NCBI GenBank assembly: GCA_905221605.1
Contig: CAJNDS010002232.1
Span: 97,001-161,000 of the forward strand
Source: Symbiodinium natans
Lineage: Eukaryota > Sar > Dinophyceae > Suessiales > Symbiodiniaceae
DNA: 64,000 bases
Direction: 5' to 3'
Of this stretch, positions 29,891-41,095 are shown piece by piece. Under the pieces are notes generated by a model that saw nothing but the letters and a program-made list of their open reading frames with translations, was not told the DNA's origin and ran no database searches. Within the stretch, counting starts at the first letter, position 1. Every line of letters starts with the position of its first letter. The translations under genes and the position numbers were made by a program.

Positions 29891-32734
29891 TGTGAAAGCA
29901 ATATCAATCGATAGTGGGTGGGCGGATGGTGCCGAAAAGCCATCATAAGCCCCTAAATCCTAAACCCTAAACACTAAACCCTAAACCCGAAACCCTAAAC
30001 CCTACAAACCATTAAGGCGCCTTTCTTGGAACCCACACCTCCAACTTCAAGTTCCGCACTCAGGGTTGGGAGGTGAGGGGGGGTTCTCGGCTTCAGACCT
30101 GAAGGGAAGTTTCATGGGCCCTCAAAGGGTTTAGGATTTAGGATTTAGGATTTAGGGCTCTCAATTTGTATAGGGCATGTAAGGGGTCCCCTTTTCAGGG
30201 GACCATGCTAAGGGACCATGAAACTACCCCAAAACTCGGAACAGATGGATGCTCCTACCGTCGATTTCAATTGAAGCCTCGAGCAAGGCCCAACCCCAAA
30301 CCTGAGAAACAGATGTGAACCTGAAGTAAACTAGGGTGCCATTTCAGTACCTCTTGAAAATATGAGAACTTTTCTCCCAACAAAACCTGCAACCCTAAAC
30401 TTTAAACCCTCAACCCTAAACCCTAAACCCTGAACCCTGGACCCTAAACCTCAAACCCCAAATCCTCAACAACCACACCGTACTTCCTTGAGGGAGACCT
30501 GGCGGGAAGCAGGACTGGCTGTCTGGACGCTGGCGGCCGAACACGCTGAGGCCTGGGTGTGCAGTTCAGGGTTCCTAAACCCTAAATAAACCCCGGGTTT
30601 AGGGGCCGAATGCTGCAGAGAAGCTCGAGGGTCTCAAACTGAACATCTACTGCGGAGAGTGAAGGATGTAGAGTTTTGAGGCATGAGTCCTAGCCCCGAA
30701 GCCCGAAACCCTAAACTACCCAATACCCTAAACCCTAAACCCCAAAGTCGTTGGGCCTGTGGGTACGAAGTTTTACAGGATTAGGACGGAGGGTGCCACA
30801 GGGGACCTTAGCCCGACATCCCAGACCCTCACGTGCAGAGGCAGTAAGGGTTTAGGTTTTAGGGGGCAGGGTTCAGGGCATAGGGTTTAGGGAACCCTAC
30901 ACCCAAAACCCCAAACCTTAAACCCTAAAGTTTAGGGTTAAAACCCTAAACCCTAAACCCTAACCCTAAACCCTAAACCCTAGGGGGTAGGGTTTAGGGC
31001 GTGGGGTTTACAACTTGAGACATCGCGGTCCTGAAACATTGACGCCGGCCTAGACATCCGAGAGACTGCGAGCGGCCCCCTTCTGTCTCCGGTCTGTAAA
31101 CCCTAAACCCTAAACCCTAAACCCTGGACCCTAGACCCCAAACCCTAAACCCTAACCGCTCTGCATCTGAGGCCCCTGGCGCGCTTCTGAAGGGCACTGG
31201 GCATCTGAGAAGCAGATGCAAGCTGATGCGGGGGGTTCGCCCTACAACAAAATGTCCCGTTGTTGGGTTTAGGGTTTAGGGTTTAGGGTTTAGGGTTTAG
31301 GTTTAGGGTCTAGGGTTTCGGGTTTGGGGTTTAGGGTTTAGGGTTTGGGGTTTGGGGTTTAGGGTTTAGGGTTTAGGGTTTAGGGTTTAGGGTTTCGGGT
31401 TTAGGGGTTTTAAGAAGCACAGGAAAGCAGAAGACTAGAATACAAAGAACCTGGGAGCACACTGAATTATCTCGCATGCGCGCTGTTCGTTTGCAAAAGA
31501 AAAGGGAACTACATGTACGTCAAGGAGCGAGCGCATGCATCAGATGCTTAATGTACACTACATGCACGAGTTACTCCTCTACAAATAAGATGCTTGCAAA
31601 TCGAAGAGGTTTTACTCCACAGCCGACTATGAAGAACCCATGTCAATAAGATGTCGAGAAGTTAGCGGAACGAAGGCTGTTGCAGCAAGAGCGGATCAAC
31701 TTATGCACCACAAATGCCCGAGCAGGCGCGCCGTTCTCGCCGGACACGCTGCCGGGAACGCTGCCGGAGGTGGCGTGGGGGGCACCTCTGGTAGTGGGAT
31801 TGAAAGTTTACAGGGTGGGGTTCGGGTTTCGGGTTTGGGTGTTTGTTGCTGGTGGCAGCGCGGAGGGTAGAACATCATCGCGTGGCTACCAGCCCTTGCC
31901 AATGGAATGAGAACCGCCCCTGGTAAACCCTAAACCCTTATTCAACCCTACACCCTAAACCCTGAACCCTAAACCCTAAAACCCTAAAACCCTAAAACCC
32001 TAAAACCCTAAAACCCTAAAACCCTAAACCCCTGGGCTCAGCTCAAGATGCGTGGCCTGCCCCTCGCTGCAGAAGGAGACAATCTCCATGGTACTGCCCT
32101 CACCGTGGCGCGCAGTGCTACAGAAACGCTAACAAAAATCTAAGCCCCCTTAGCCGGTTTAGGGTTTAAGGTTTCGGGTTTAGGGTTTATAAGGTTTGGG
32201 GCTTAGGGTTTGGGGTTTAGGGTTTGGGCTTTAGGGTTTCTGGCTTAGGGTTAGGGTTTCGGAACAACACGCAGGCTTTAGTTGCTCTGAGTGGAGAGAG
32301 GGGGGGGGGGAAACGGTCGCAATGTTTCGAGTTTAGGCGCTCAGGGTTTAAGGGTTTCGGGGTCCAGGGCTTAAGGGTTCAAGGACTGAGGCTTCGGGGT
32401 TTAGGGTTTAGGCTGACCAGAATCGCGGGGGGAGGGAGGGGGGGGGGGGGGGGCGAGTGTGTCGAGACTGTCGGAGACCCTCAACTCTCCTACTCCCATA
32501 CTATGATTATACAACTACGGTGCAAATAACGGCACAGGGGTAAAAAAACCATAACTTAACAACAACTAAGAATACCAAGACTCACAGTAGACCTAAAAAT
32601 ATAGCAGGAAGCTTCGCAACGCCCTCTGCGCAAGAATGCGCTTGAGTTGTGTAGGGAGGTGGGCTCCGGCTCCTCTGCCCTCCTTGACATTCTTAGGGTC
32701 TAGGGTTTCGGGTTTGGGGTTTAGGGTTTAGGGT
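29891..32734. other. Mosaic without an assigned gene
   Basis: 30160-30228 is a family A right half. 30880-31010 contains several head-to-head C/G array junctions. 31390-31640 is a unique AT-richer spacer. 31640-31910 is open on the plus strand but without clear coding bias. 31975-32030 is a TTTTAGGG-type array. 32280-32460 has poly-G tracts. 32500-32680 is unique. Confidence 0.4.
31975..32030 (-). repeat. CCCTAAAA octamer array
   Basis: About seven TTTTAGGG-type octamers, the unit known from Chlamydomonas telomeres, here as a local variant block. Confidence 0.9.
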
Positions 32735-32880
32735 CCCCCTACTACTGCTCTGTGTGCGACCCCGCGCCCTAGGTTCCCCCTATAATTCAGGCTTAGGGAT
32801 AATTAAGCCTAATTAAAGTGATTTAAGGGGGGAACCGGGGGGGGGGGGGGGGCGGGGAGGTTTTAAGGGGGTAGTAGGGA
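32735..32880. mobile_element. MITE family H copy 2
   Basis: CCCCTACTACTGC at the left pairs with GGGGGTAGTAGGG at the right. The AT-rich centre (AATTAAGCCTAATTAAAG) is followed by a poly-G tract. Confidence 0.5.
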
Positions 32881-34740
32881 AAGCAGCTACCAGTTGCTGA
32901 CCTTGCTCTCAGCCCTGAAGCCCTTACTAGGGTTTAGGGTTTAGGGTTTTTCGGGTTTCGGGTTTAGGGTTGAGGGTTGACCCCCAAACCCTAAGCCCTA
33001 AGCCCTAAACCCTAAACCCTAAACCCTAAAACCTAAAACCTAAACCCTAAACCCGCAAACACCATTAAAATCTAAACCCCCCCCCAAGGTTCGTCGTGTG
33101 TTAAACCTTCAGACCGGGGCTCGGATCTCTTCTGAATACCCCAACTCTGGGACCTTAAGGAGCCCTCGGGTTTAGGGTTTAGGGTTTAGGGTTTAGGGTT
33201 TAGGGTTTAGGGTTTAGGGTTTAGGGTTTAGGGTTTAGGGTTTAGGGTTTAGGGTTTAGGGTTTAGGGCTTCCGAAGGCTGCCTGGTGGATGCGTGTGCC
33301 AATGGCGGCGGCCGGTGGCACGGCCTCAGGCAAGTCCGCCGGCTTGTCTTTGAATCTAAACACATGCGGGTTTAGGGTTTAGGGTTTGGGGTTTGGGGTT
33401 TGGGGTTTAGGGTGTAGGTTTAGGGTTTAGGGTTTAGGGTTTAGGGTTTAGGGTTTAGGGTTTAGGGTTTAGGGTTTAGGGTTTAGGGTTGAGGGTTGAG
33501 GGTTGAGGGTTTAGGGTTTAGGGTTTAGGGTTTAGGTTTCCGAAAACAGGGGTACCTTGTTGGGGTCCTTATTTTCAGGGAATCCAACCAATTGGGGGAC
33601 TACATTAGGGGTCCCTTATTCTTGTAAACCCCCGCATCGTGACGATCCAAAAGTTACTTTCCCTCAGCTGCTCCTCCCTAAACCCTCAACCCAGAATTCT
33701 TAGGGCCCATGGCCCATCGCAACTAAAACAGGCGGGAATTTGAAAAAAAACAATCCCCCAAAGTTGGTCCCCGTGGAATTGGCCTTGCAACAAGCCCAGA
33801 AGTAAAGCCCTAACCCTAAACCCTAAACCCTAAACCCTAAACCCTAAACCCTAAACCCGAAACCCTAAACCCTAAACCCTAAACCCTAAACCCTAAACCC
33901 TAACCCCTAAACCCTAAACCCTAAACCTATCAGGCCCAAACCCTGGAGAGCTCCGTACACCAAACTCTAGGCACTAAACCCGATCAACCCACCCCAGACC
34001 CAAACCCCTATTGACCCTCTAAACAAAACCCTAAACCATATACCCTAAACCCCAAACCTCAAACCCCAAAACCCCAAACCGTAAACCGTAATCTTGCATC
34101 TCGGCAGCTTGAGTTTGGCATGGCGCAGCAGCGATGCCGAAATCAGAAGGCGCCTAGCAGGGTTTGGAGTTCAGGGTTTAGGGGTTGAGGTTTGGGGTTC
34201 AGGGCGTGGGCGAAGGAAACGGGGGCTTAGGATCTTTAAGGGACTTGTGTAGGCCACCGATTCACTGAAGTTGCTGGTGAAAGCGAGTAGTTGCTAGGGT
34301 TGACTTGGGACTCAGAATGTAAGGTGCTAGGGTTTAGGGTTTGGGGTTTGAGGGAAGTAGCTATAGTGCGAAAAACTCTATCTGGCCCAGTCGTTCAGAA
34401 GAACCCCCCGCATGTGGGGGGGGGGGGGGGTGTGGACCGGGGGACCCTTGAGCTGACAAGATCCAGGACATGTAGCTTCGCCTTTAGGGTTTATACCGGA
34501 AAATGCGGCTCTAGCTTACTTGCCCTCCCTCTCTGTCCCACCAAGAACCTCTGAGACCCCGAATCCCCCAAACCCTGAACCCTGCCCGAATCCCCCAAAC
34601 CCTGAACCCTACCCGAATCCCCCAAACCCTGAACCCCTACCCGAATCCCCCAAACCCTGAACCCTATGGGGTTAGGGGCATCAGGGTTTTCTAGGAGGTG
34701 GTGCCAGGCTTAGGGACTTGGGCATCTTAGGGCTTACACC
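32881..34740. other. Arrays, family F element, spacers
   Basis: Long G-rich arrays lie at 33166-33268 and 33360-33530. 33540-33640 is a family F element (GGGGTACCTTGTTGGGGTCC ... GTAAACCCCCGC). C-rich arrays run 33810-33925. 34555-34668 is a 27/28-bp tandem repeat. No gene is seen. Confidence 0.45.
34555..34668 (-). repeat. 27/28-bp minisatellite
   Basis: Four units of CCCGAATCCCCCAAACCCTG plus AACCCTA, a higher-order repeat built from decayed telomere-type units. Confidence 0.9.
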
Positions 34741-35056
34741 AGGTTTGAGTTTCAGGCGGGATGTTGGATCTTTCCAGATCAGTCTGAGCATGATGCATGT
34801 CCCAGAGCGCCATTCCCCGAGTGACGTGGCCGTCCTCTATTATTTCAGCAATCTCAGCTGCCGTGAGGGACTGCGCAGTTCTGCCAGCAAACGCCGGATT
34901 GGTCGCTAATTGTTTTTGAATGACTCGACGCTGCGAAGCTCGACCAGTGGCTGGTGCATTGTCTCGGGCATGCAATATGCCGCCTGCCATTTCCCTCCAG
35001 GCTTGTCGTGTACTGAGGTAGGCCAGACCCAAACATGCTTCTTCGCCATTGAAACC
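34727..35056 (-). pseudogene. Isolated coding fragment of unknown family
   Basis: About 105 codons are open on the minus strand with clear protein character: GLAYLSTRQAWREMAGGILH, then SQRRVIQKQLATNPAFAG, SLTAAEIAEIIEDGHVTRG and ALWDMHHAQTDLERSN. It ends at a TAA that lies in degraded telomere-type sequence. Upstream it starts at GGTTTCAATGGCG next to TTTGGGGG repeats, with no ATG in frame. It may be an internal exon or a gene fragment captured between repeats. No family is recognised. Plus-strand ORFs here are shadows. Confidence 0.45.
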
Positions 35057-35219
35057 ACAAACCCCCAGACCCCCAAACCCCCAAGCCCAAACCCTAAACC
35101 CTAGTTCGGACTGCCCAAACCCTAAACCCTAAACTCTAGACCCTCCAAGTGGGATTGCTGCAGCCTCGCGCGCGCTTAGCGTCGCCAGCGCGAAGTCCGA
35201 CTGTGCCTCACAGCTTCTG

Positions 35220-35510
35220 CGTTTGGGGTTTGGGGTTTGGGGTTTGGGGTTTGGGGTTCGGGGATTAGAGTTTAGGGTTTAGGGCTTAGGGTTTAGGATT
35301 TAGGGTTTAGGGTCACCCATGCGAGGATTGAGGGCTTTAGGGTTAAGGTCTTTGGTCTCAGGCTTACAAGGGCTTCAGCCCCTGCCCAGGCTACACAAGT
35401 ACAAGGATGAGTGGAAAGGGATTAGGGTTTAGGGTTTAGGGTTTAGGGTTTAGGGTTAAGGGTTTAGGGTTTAGGGTGTAGGGTGTAGGGTTTAGGGTTC
35501 AGCATCTCAA
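35220..35510 (+). repeat. TTTGGGG and TTTAGGG arrays
   Basis: G-rich arrays with TTTGGGG variants at the start. A short unique spacer lies at about 35310-35420. No gene is seen. Confidence 0.85.
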
Positions 35511-35614
35511 GTCCAACCAAGCATTCACTAGTCAAGCACTTCCTCGAGCGTTGAAAAAATACCCACCCGCCCAAAGAATCCCGTAGCATTAAAACATATT
35601 TCGCTTACACTTTT

Positions 35615-36000
35615 CTATCGAGGGTCTAAATTGGCGTAGTGTCCCACTATATATGGTAAATTGGCTTAGTGTCCCACTATGTATGGTCCAAACGTGCCAC
35701 TATCTAGGGTCTAGGCCCTAAACCCTAAAGCCAGCCCAGAGTCGGCCCGTAGGCCCTATATAAACCCTAAAGCCAGCCCAGAGTAGGCTTTAACCCTAAA
35801 GCCAGAACCCTAAAACCAGCCCTAAAGTAGACCCTAACCCCTAAAGCCAGAAACCTAAAGCCAGCCCACAGTAGGCCCTACAGCCTAAAACCAGAATTAC
35901 AACCAGCCCAGAGTAAGCCAAAAACCCTAAAGCCAGCCCAGAGTCGGCCCTGAACCGTAAAGCAGGCCCTGAACCCTAAAGCCAGCCCAGAGCCCACTAA
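35615..36000 (-). repeat. Degenerate 25-30-bp tandem repeat
   Basis: About nine units of CCCTAAAGCCAGCCCAGAGT(A/C)GGC. The unit begins with CCCTAAA, so it looks like a telomere-type heptamer extended by a fixed tail. It is preceded by two copies of TTAGTGTCCCACTATATATGG. Confidence 0.85.
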
Positions 36001-36034
36001 AAAAAATTGACCTTCGGAGCCCGAAGCTTATATT

Positions 36035-36245
36035 TTTACTGGGCGGGGTGCGCGCGAGGTAAAACCATGACCGGCACAAGGTCTTTTTTGGAACGAACGA
36101 CCTTGCCCAGTACAAAATGACCTTGCCCTTGCCAAGTAATTATTTTTTCCGGGCACAAGGTTCTTTTTGGACCGAACGACCTTGCCCAGTAAAAAATGAC
36201 CTTGCCCTTGCCAAGTAAAAAAAATGACCTTGCCCAGCAACTCCC
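36035..36245 (-). repeat. ~77-bp tandem repeat
   Basis: CGAACGACCTTGCCCAGTA...AAATGACCTTGCCCTTGCC is present twice, plus partial units. The minus ORFs through it (e.g. ...LLGKGKVIF...) are repeat-derived. Confidence 0.85.
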
Positions 36246-39200
36246 CAACATGTACATTACACATGTAAGAGAGGTTTAGGGTTTAGAGTTTCGGGTGTAG
36301 GGTTTAGGTTAAGGGTTTAGGGTTTAGGGTTTAGGGTTTAGGGTTTAGGGTCTCGGGTGTAGGGTTTCGGGATGGCACTTTCAGGGTAGACCAGGGCTGG
36401 CCTGCTGTCCAGTGGCCACGCCAGCCGAAGAGACCTGTCCAGGGCATGTGGGTTCAGTTCTTAGGGCTTATAGGATTTAGGGTGCAAGGATTTAGGGTGT
36501 AAGGTTCTTAGGGCTTATGGGGTGTAAGGATTTAGGGCTTGGAGCTTAAAGGTTTAGGACTGAGCTTAGGGCTTAGGTATTTAGGGGATGAGTGTTTAGG
36601 ATTCGAGTTTTCGATCTGGGGATTGAGGGTTTGGGGTGTTATTGGGATACTCCTAAACCCTAAACCCTAAACCCTAAACCCTAAACCCTAAACCCTAAAC
36701 CCTAAACCCTAAACTCCAAACCCCTCGCGGTCCCGGGAATGACTGTAGGCATCCCGTGAGCTCTTTGCAAGAACCTAGGGTCCAACAGGGGATCAAATGT
36801 TGGCAGACCTGGGCTGGAAGGGTTTAGGGTTTAGGGTTTAGGGTTTAGGGTTTAGGGTTTAGGGTTTAGGGTTTAGGGTTTAGGGTTTAGGGTTTAGGGT
36901 TTAGGGTTTAGGGTTTAGGGCCATTGGGGTTTAGGAGGGCCTTTAGGGGTTGTCGGGCTTGGAGTCGCAAAGACTGGCGTCCGAATGTTTGAATGTGCTG
37001 CCAATGGCGTTGGCCGTGAACTCATCGTCTCATTTATCAGATTTAATGTCAGCCCAACGACTGTCACTGCATCATGCAGCACACATCCTACATTCTAAGC
37101 CCTTAACCTGAAGCACTCTTCTAGTACTTTGTGTTCAGCTCCCTAATCCCTAAACCTAGCCCCGAACCCTGAAGGCGAAGTCTCAAATGAAAGGCGTCTT
37201 CAGACCTGGTGTCTTGCACCCAGGTAACCAAGAACACTAAACCCTGAAACCAAAAAGGGTTCGGTGAGTGTTTAAGATTTGATCTATTGATTTGGGGGAT
37301 TGAGGGTTTTCGGGTGGTATTGGGATACTCGTGAAACGCGGGAATGACCTTAGCTATCCGGTAGCTGCTTTCAAGTACCTAGGGTCCAACAGGGGATCAA
37401 GGGCCAGCTTGCAGACCTGGGCTACAAGGGTTTAGGGTTTAGGGTTTAGGGTTTGGGGTTTACGGGCGTTGGGGTTTAGGAGGGCCTTTGGGGTTTTAGG
37501 GCTTGGCGTCGCAAAGACTGATTGAAGTGGCCTCGTGGAAGCTGCTGATGGTGCCGCAGCCCATGCCCAGAGGCGCCTCTGTTAGGGTTTAGGGGTTTAG
37601 GGGTTTAGGGGTTTAGGGGTTTAGGGGTTTAGGGGTTTCGGGGTTCAGGGGTTTAGGGGTTTAGGGGTTTAGGGGTTTTAGGGTTTAGGGGTTTAGGGGT
37701 TTAGGGGTTTAGGGGCTTAGGGGTTTAGGATTGAGGAGGCTAGAGGCAAGAGGTTGAGGGTTCACAGAGTGTAGGGTTTAGGCTTTCGGGCACAGGGTTT
37801 AGGGTTACTAGAGTTTAGGGATTAGGGCTGGAAGAAGCCCCCCCATCTTCCAAAAACTCAAGCGTAGCTCTTGCCGAGATCGCCCACACCCTAAACCCTA
37901 AACCCGAAACTCCGAAACCCTAAACCCCAAACCCAAACACCGTATGCATAACAGGCACCTCTTCGGTTTAAGAGTTGTAGAGTCTAGGGTTTAAGGTTTT
38001 AGGGGGTGGGTTTCCGGGGTTTGGGGGTTTCAGACTGCGGGGGCTTCAGGGTTTTAGGGCTATGGCTTAGGTTTTTGGGTAGAGATATGGGTAGTTTCCG
38101 AAAATCGGACCCCTTTTTGGGCATCCAGTAAAAAGGCGGGACCCTTTAAAAAGGGAGTAACCACTGAACCCGAAACCCAACTGAAAGGCCGCCTGCTGGG
38201 GACGCGCATGCGTGCCCAGCGGCGCCCCAGGGCAAGGGGCCTGCGGGTCACAGAGGTCGGGCTGCGGGCTTGGGGCGTAGGGTTTAGAGCCTCAGGCTTT
38301 AGGTTGCCATAGAAATCTTTAGGTTCTGGGATCCTAAGGCCTTAAGGTACAAGCGAGTGCCTCAAAAGGGTCCACGGAGTCGCACTCTCGGGGGCCTTGT
38401 TTTTCAGGGTTTAGGGCTAGGGTTGTAGGATTTAGGGTTTAGGGTTTAGGTTTTTTTTGTTTTTTTGGTTTACTCAGGTTTTTGGGTTTTATGGTTTTGG
38501 GGTTTTAGGGTTTAGGTGCAGGGCTTACGGTTTAGGACTGTTTAGGCTTGCCTGCAGGCTCCAATGTGGTTCCTTTTTGGGGTTAGAGATAGGGGTTTCT
38601 AGTATGCTGCACAAACAAGGTATACTTGCTTCCTCGGCCGATCGGCAGGGCCAGAACAAGTTAAATATTTGGTTAAATTTCGGATTGGGGGCAGGGAAAA
38701 CCCAAAGGAGGCGCATTTTTCTTGCCAATGACGTGACAGATGACCCTCTACTGCCCCGAATTTTGCATGTTACCCGAAAAGTTTAAAGTTCGCCCGAGCG
38801 TTTAGCAAAGTACATTAGGAGCCTTCAGGCAGGGTTTCAGGACAGGTTAGGGTCACTTCAGGCCCCTGTGCACAGACCCTGACGGATGTTTCCTGAACCC
38901 TAAACCCCAAACCCCAAACCCTAAACGAACCCTGAACCCTAAAACGCCTCATTGAAGCGCTGCGTGCCCAGGCCGAGAGCCAAAGGAGCCTGCGGGCAGT
39001 GCAGGGCGTCGGAACAAAAGGGGTTCGCAAGCCAATATCCAGGTGACCCGAAGATTCCTTCATTTGGGCATATTCTTTAAGTAGTAGTGGGGATCCTAGC
39101 ATCATGAAACGAAACTTCCTTAAAGAAAATCAGAGATTGGGGGGGGGCGAAGGTAGTGTCCTGGGTCTTGCTAGGGAGTCAAGAAGTGAGGTACCCCGTA

Positions 39201-39300
39201 TAGTCTCTTAAGGTTGCATAGGGACAAACCTATACTTTAAGGCTTCTCGCCTGGGAGTTTGGGGTTTAGGGTTGAGCACAGCCGCGATTGAAACCCAACT
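36246..39300. other. Mosaic with variant arrays and open spacers
   Basis: Arrays lie at 36655-36715 (C) and 36820-36920 (G). A segment with GGTCCAACAGGGGATCAA occurs twice (about 36780-36815 and 37381-37415), marking a ~600-bp duplication. 37580-37730 is a TTTAGGGG array. 38560-38790 is open on the plus strand (NKLNIWLNFGLGAGKTQRRR), with no family recognised. 38830-39250 has no clear gene. Confidence 0.4.
37580..37730 (+). repeat. TTTAGGGG octamer array
   Basis: About 17 units of the 8-bp variant TTTAGGGG, with few heptamers. A mirror block of CCCCTAAA occurs at 49338-49455. Confidence 0.95.
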
Positions 39301-39315
39301 AGAAGTTGACAAACA

Positions 39316-39390
39316 TACATTTGTATATATGTATATATATATATATATATGTGATTCTTCTGGACATTACACACACATATGTAGAGATAT

Positions 39391-39440
<50 letters not shown>

Positions 39441-39445
39441 GTATA
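39316..39445. repeat. TA microsatellites and poly-C
   Basis: (TA)n at 39335-39350 and 39394-39440, followed by poly-C at about 39450-39465. This marks the left edge of the repeat-poor island. Confidence 0.95.
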
Positions 39446-40076
39446 TGGTCCCCCCCCCCCCCCCTTTTCTCGCTTGCCGTTCTGCACCCCTGCTTACTTA
39501 CACCTCTGCTTGAAGGGAAAACACCGGTATTTACGATACTTTCTTGTCTCGCCATGTTTGAAGCTACAACTTGTTCTTCATTACACATAGTTTTGAACAA
39601 CAGATATCCACGAACAGAATCCGTTTCTGGATTTGGTTTTGTGCGGTTTGCTAATCTCCGCTACTCGCTCTGTCACACTAACTTGCTCACTCACACAGAC
39701 ACATACATACATTTACTTATAGCATGCAGATTTCTTTTCCTCAAGCCCGTGGCACGATGACAGCGTCTGCTATGCAACAGCTAACTGTGTATGTCAACTT
39801 TAGCGATTGTCCTGTAAGAAGCGAAGCATCTTTCCTGTGACCTTCCACATGTTTTGACGCCTATGCCAGTACTCAATTTGAGAACTTCTGCTCTTCCTGG
39901 TCATCGCATCGTTGCCTGGGACACGGGAAACAGTTTCAAAGGACTCCTCATGAATCCCCAAAACCTGTTGATGACTTGCGTGCCACTCTTCACTATCGTC
40001 TTGCCCTTGCCCGGTATGGCGATCGTGTAGTTCTTGGTGAAATGAGGTCGGACCAACACTGCCTGCGCACATAATA

Positions 40077-40130
40077 CTGCATAAGAAAATGAGAAGAAGA
40101 AACACTTCATGCTTCCACCTGTTTGTTAAC
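40077..40130 (-). other. Predicted 54-bp intron in the transposase
   Basis: Read on the minus strand it begins GTTAACAAACAG after GGCGGAAG and ends in a pyrimidine tract ...TTTTCTTATGCAG. Removing it joins the HSDGARAY exon to the LVRPHFTKNYTIAIPGKGKT exon in phase. Without removal the first frame meets TAA at the donor. Confidence 0.55.
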
Positions 40131-40807
40131 CTTCCGCCCTTGCCCTTGACGGTTTCTTTCTTTTCTTGCGTGCGGCGTTGCAGTGGATGATTCCTGGAGA
40201 TTTCATGGCGTACGCGCGGGCACCATCCGAATGAAGCACCACGTTCATATTCTCGAGATACTTTTTGGCCACAGGAGCCCCAGTCACACTTCCTGATCGG
40301 ACCTGGGCCTGGGGCTGATTGCTTTGTTTTCTTCGGGTTCAGGCGAAAGAGACGTAGGGACGAAGGATTTCCCCGTTGAATCATTCCACCCCACTGTTCC
40401 CACGTGGTGTTCTTGGCATCTTGGATGGACGGGTGGGTCCACAAATTTTCCACATCCACCTCGTCGACTTCCACATCACGCCAGTCTCCATATGTGATGA
40501 CCTTCTCTTTTGCCTTCACGTACCGGCTCCTAGCTAGCTCAAGGTTCTTGTAAACGGTCTCTACTTGCTTCTTTGACCCGTCGAGGATGAAATGGGCGGA
40601 GACTTCCTTGACGCCGGCTGCAGCACACAAGAGGATGGATGCCTGGACGTGAAGAGGGCTACGTGAGCTCCCTGCCCCCATATAGAAAATAGGGTGGAAA
40701 TCGTGAGGCTGAAGATTCTTGCGGCACTTATTGTAGTGGTTGCGCCTGTGTGTCCAGTTCTTGTTGGCCGTGTTGTACTTCAATGGTCCTATTTTCCCCA
40801 TGCCACA

Positions 40808-40828
40808 CCTTGGACTCAAGCCTTGGAC
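40808..40828 (-). repeat. 13-bp insertion making an 8-bp direct repeat
   Basis: The 8-mer GTCCAAGG occurs twice, 13 bp apart, exactly within the CPRCG zinc-ribbon codons. One copy removed would give a continuous frame. This is a mutation, not a homopolymer read error. Confidence 0.7.
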
Positions 40829-41095
40829 ACAGCTTTCCTTTCCACGCCGGCAAGATGTATTTCTTCTTGAGCATGTTGATGAGTCGAAGACGTCTGAGTG
40901 ACATAACGCTTTGCATTGATATCCCCCACCTCTGGTTTTCCACTCGCACCGAAGGCTTTACGCACCCACGTCGCACATAGGGCACCTTGATGAACGGCTT
41001 GCTGGACGGCTTCCTTTGCGCGCGACGTTTTCCCGTTTTTGGCTCTGGCCAGCACAGCGCGGCTTTTTCATGGATTTCCGAACCTTCTTTGGCAT

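Larger units (their letters stand above)
39800..41095 (-). pseudogene. ISXO2/IS1595-like DDE transposase, broken
   Basis: A DDE-type nuclease, which would cut and join transposon ends in the nucleus. From ATG at 41093-41095 a basic N-terminus leads to a zinc-ribbon-like region (KLCP...CGMGKIGPLK), then PHDFHPIF. Next comes a first acidic motif VEVDE (40460-40471), then WEQWGGMIQRGNP and PGPGPIRK. The second motif HSDGARAY (40209-40232) follows in another frame, then KSGTQVINRFWGFMR, where the third catalytic position appears to be N rather than D/E. Breaks are a 13-bp insertion at 40808-40828, a one-base gain in a CCCC run (plus strand) at 40278-40281 and a further frame change near 39930-39945. 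A 54-bp GT-AG intron (40130-40077) restores phase. It ends at TAA 39800-39802. Confidence 0.75.

Noticed and set aside
36028-36264. Lys/Phe-rich minus ORFs
   Set aside because: Generated by the ~77-bp tandem repeat (GACCTTGCCCAG units).
39272-39600. Tyr/Ile-rich ORFs around 39.3-39.6 kb
   Set aside because: Driven by TA microsatellites; no coding bias outside them.
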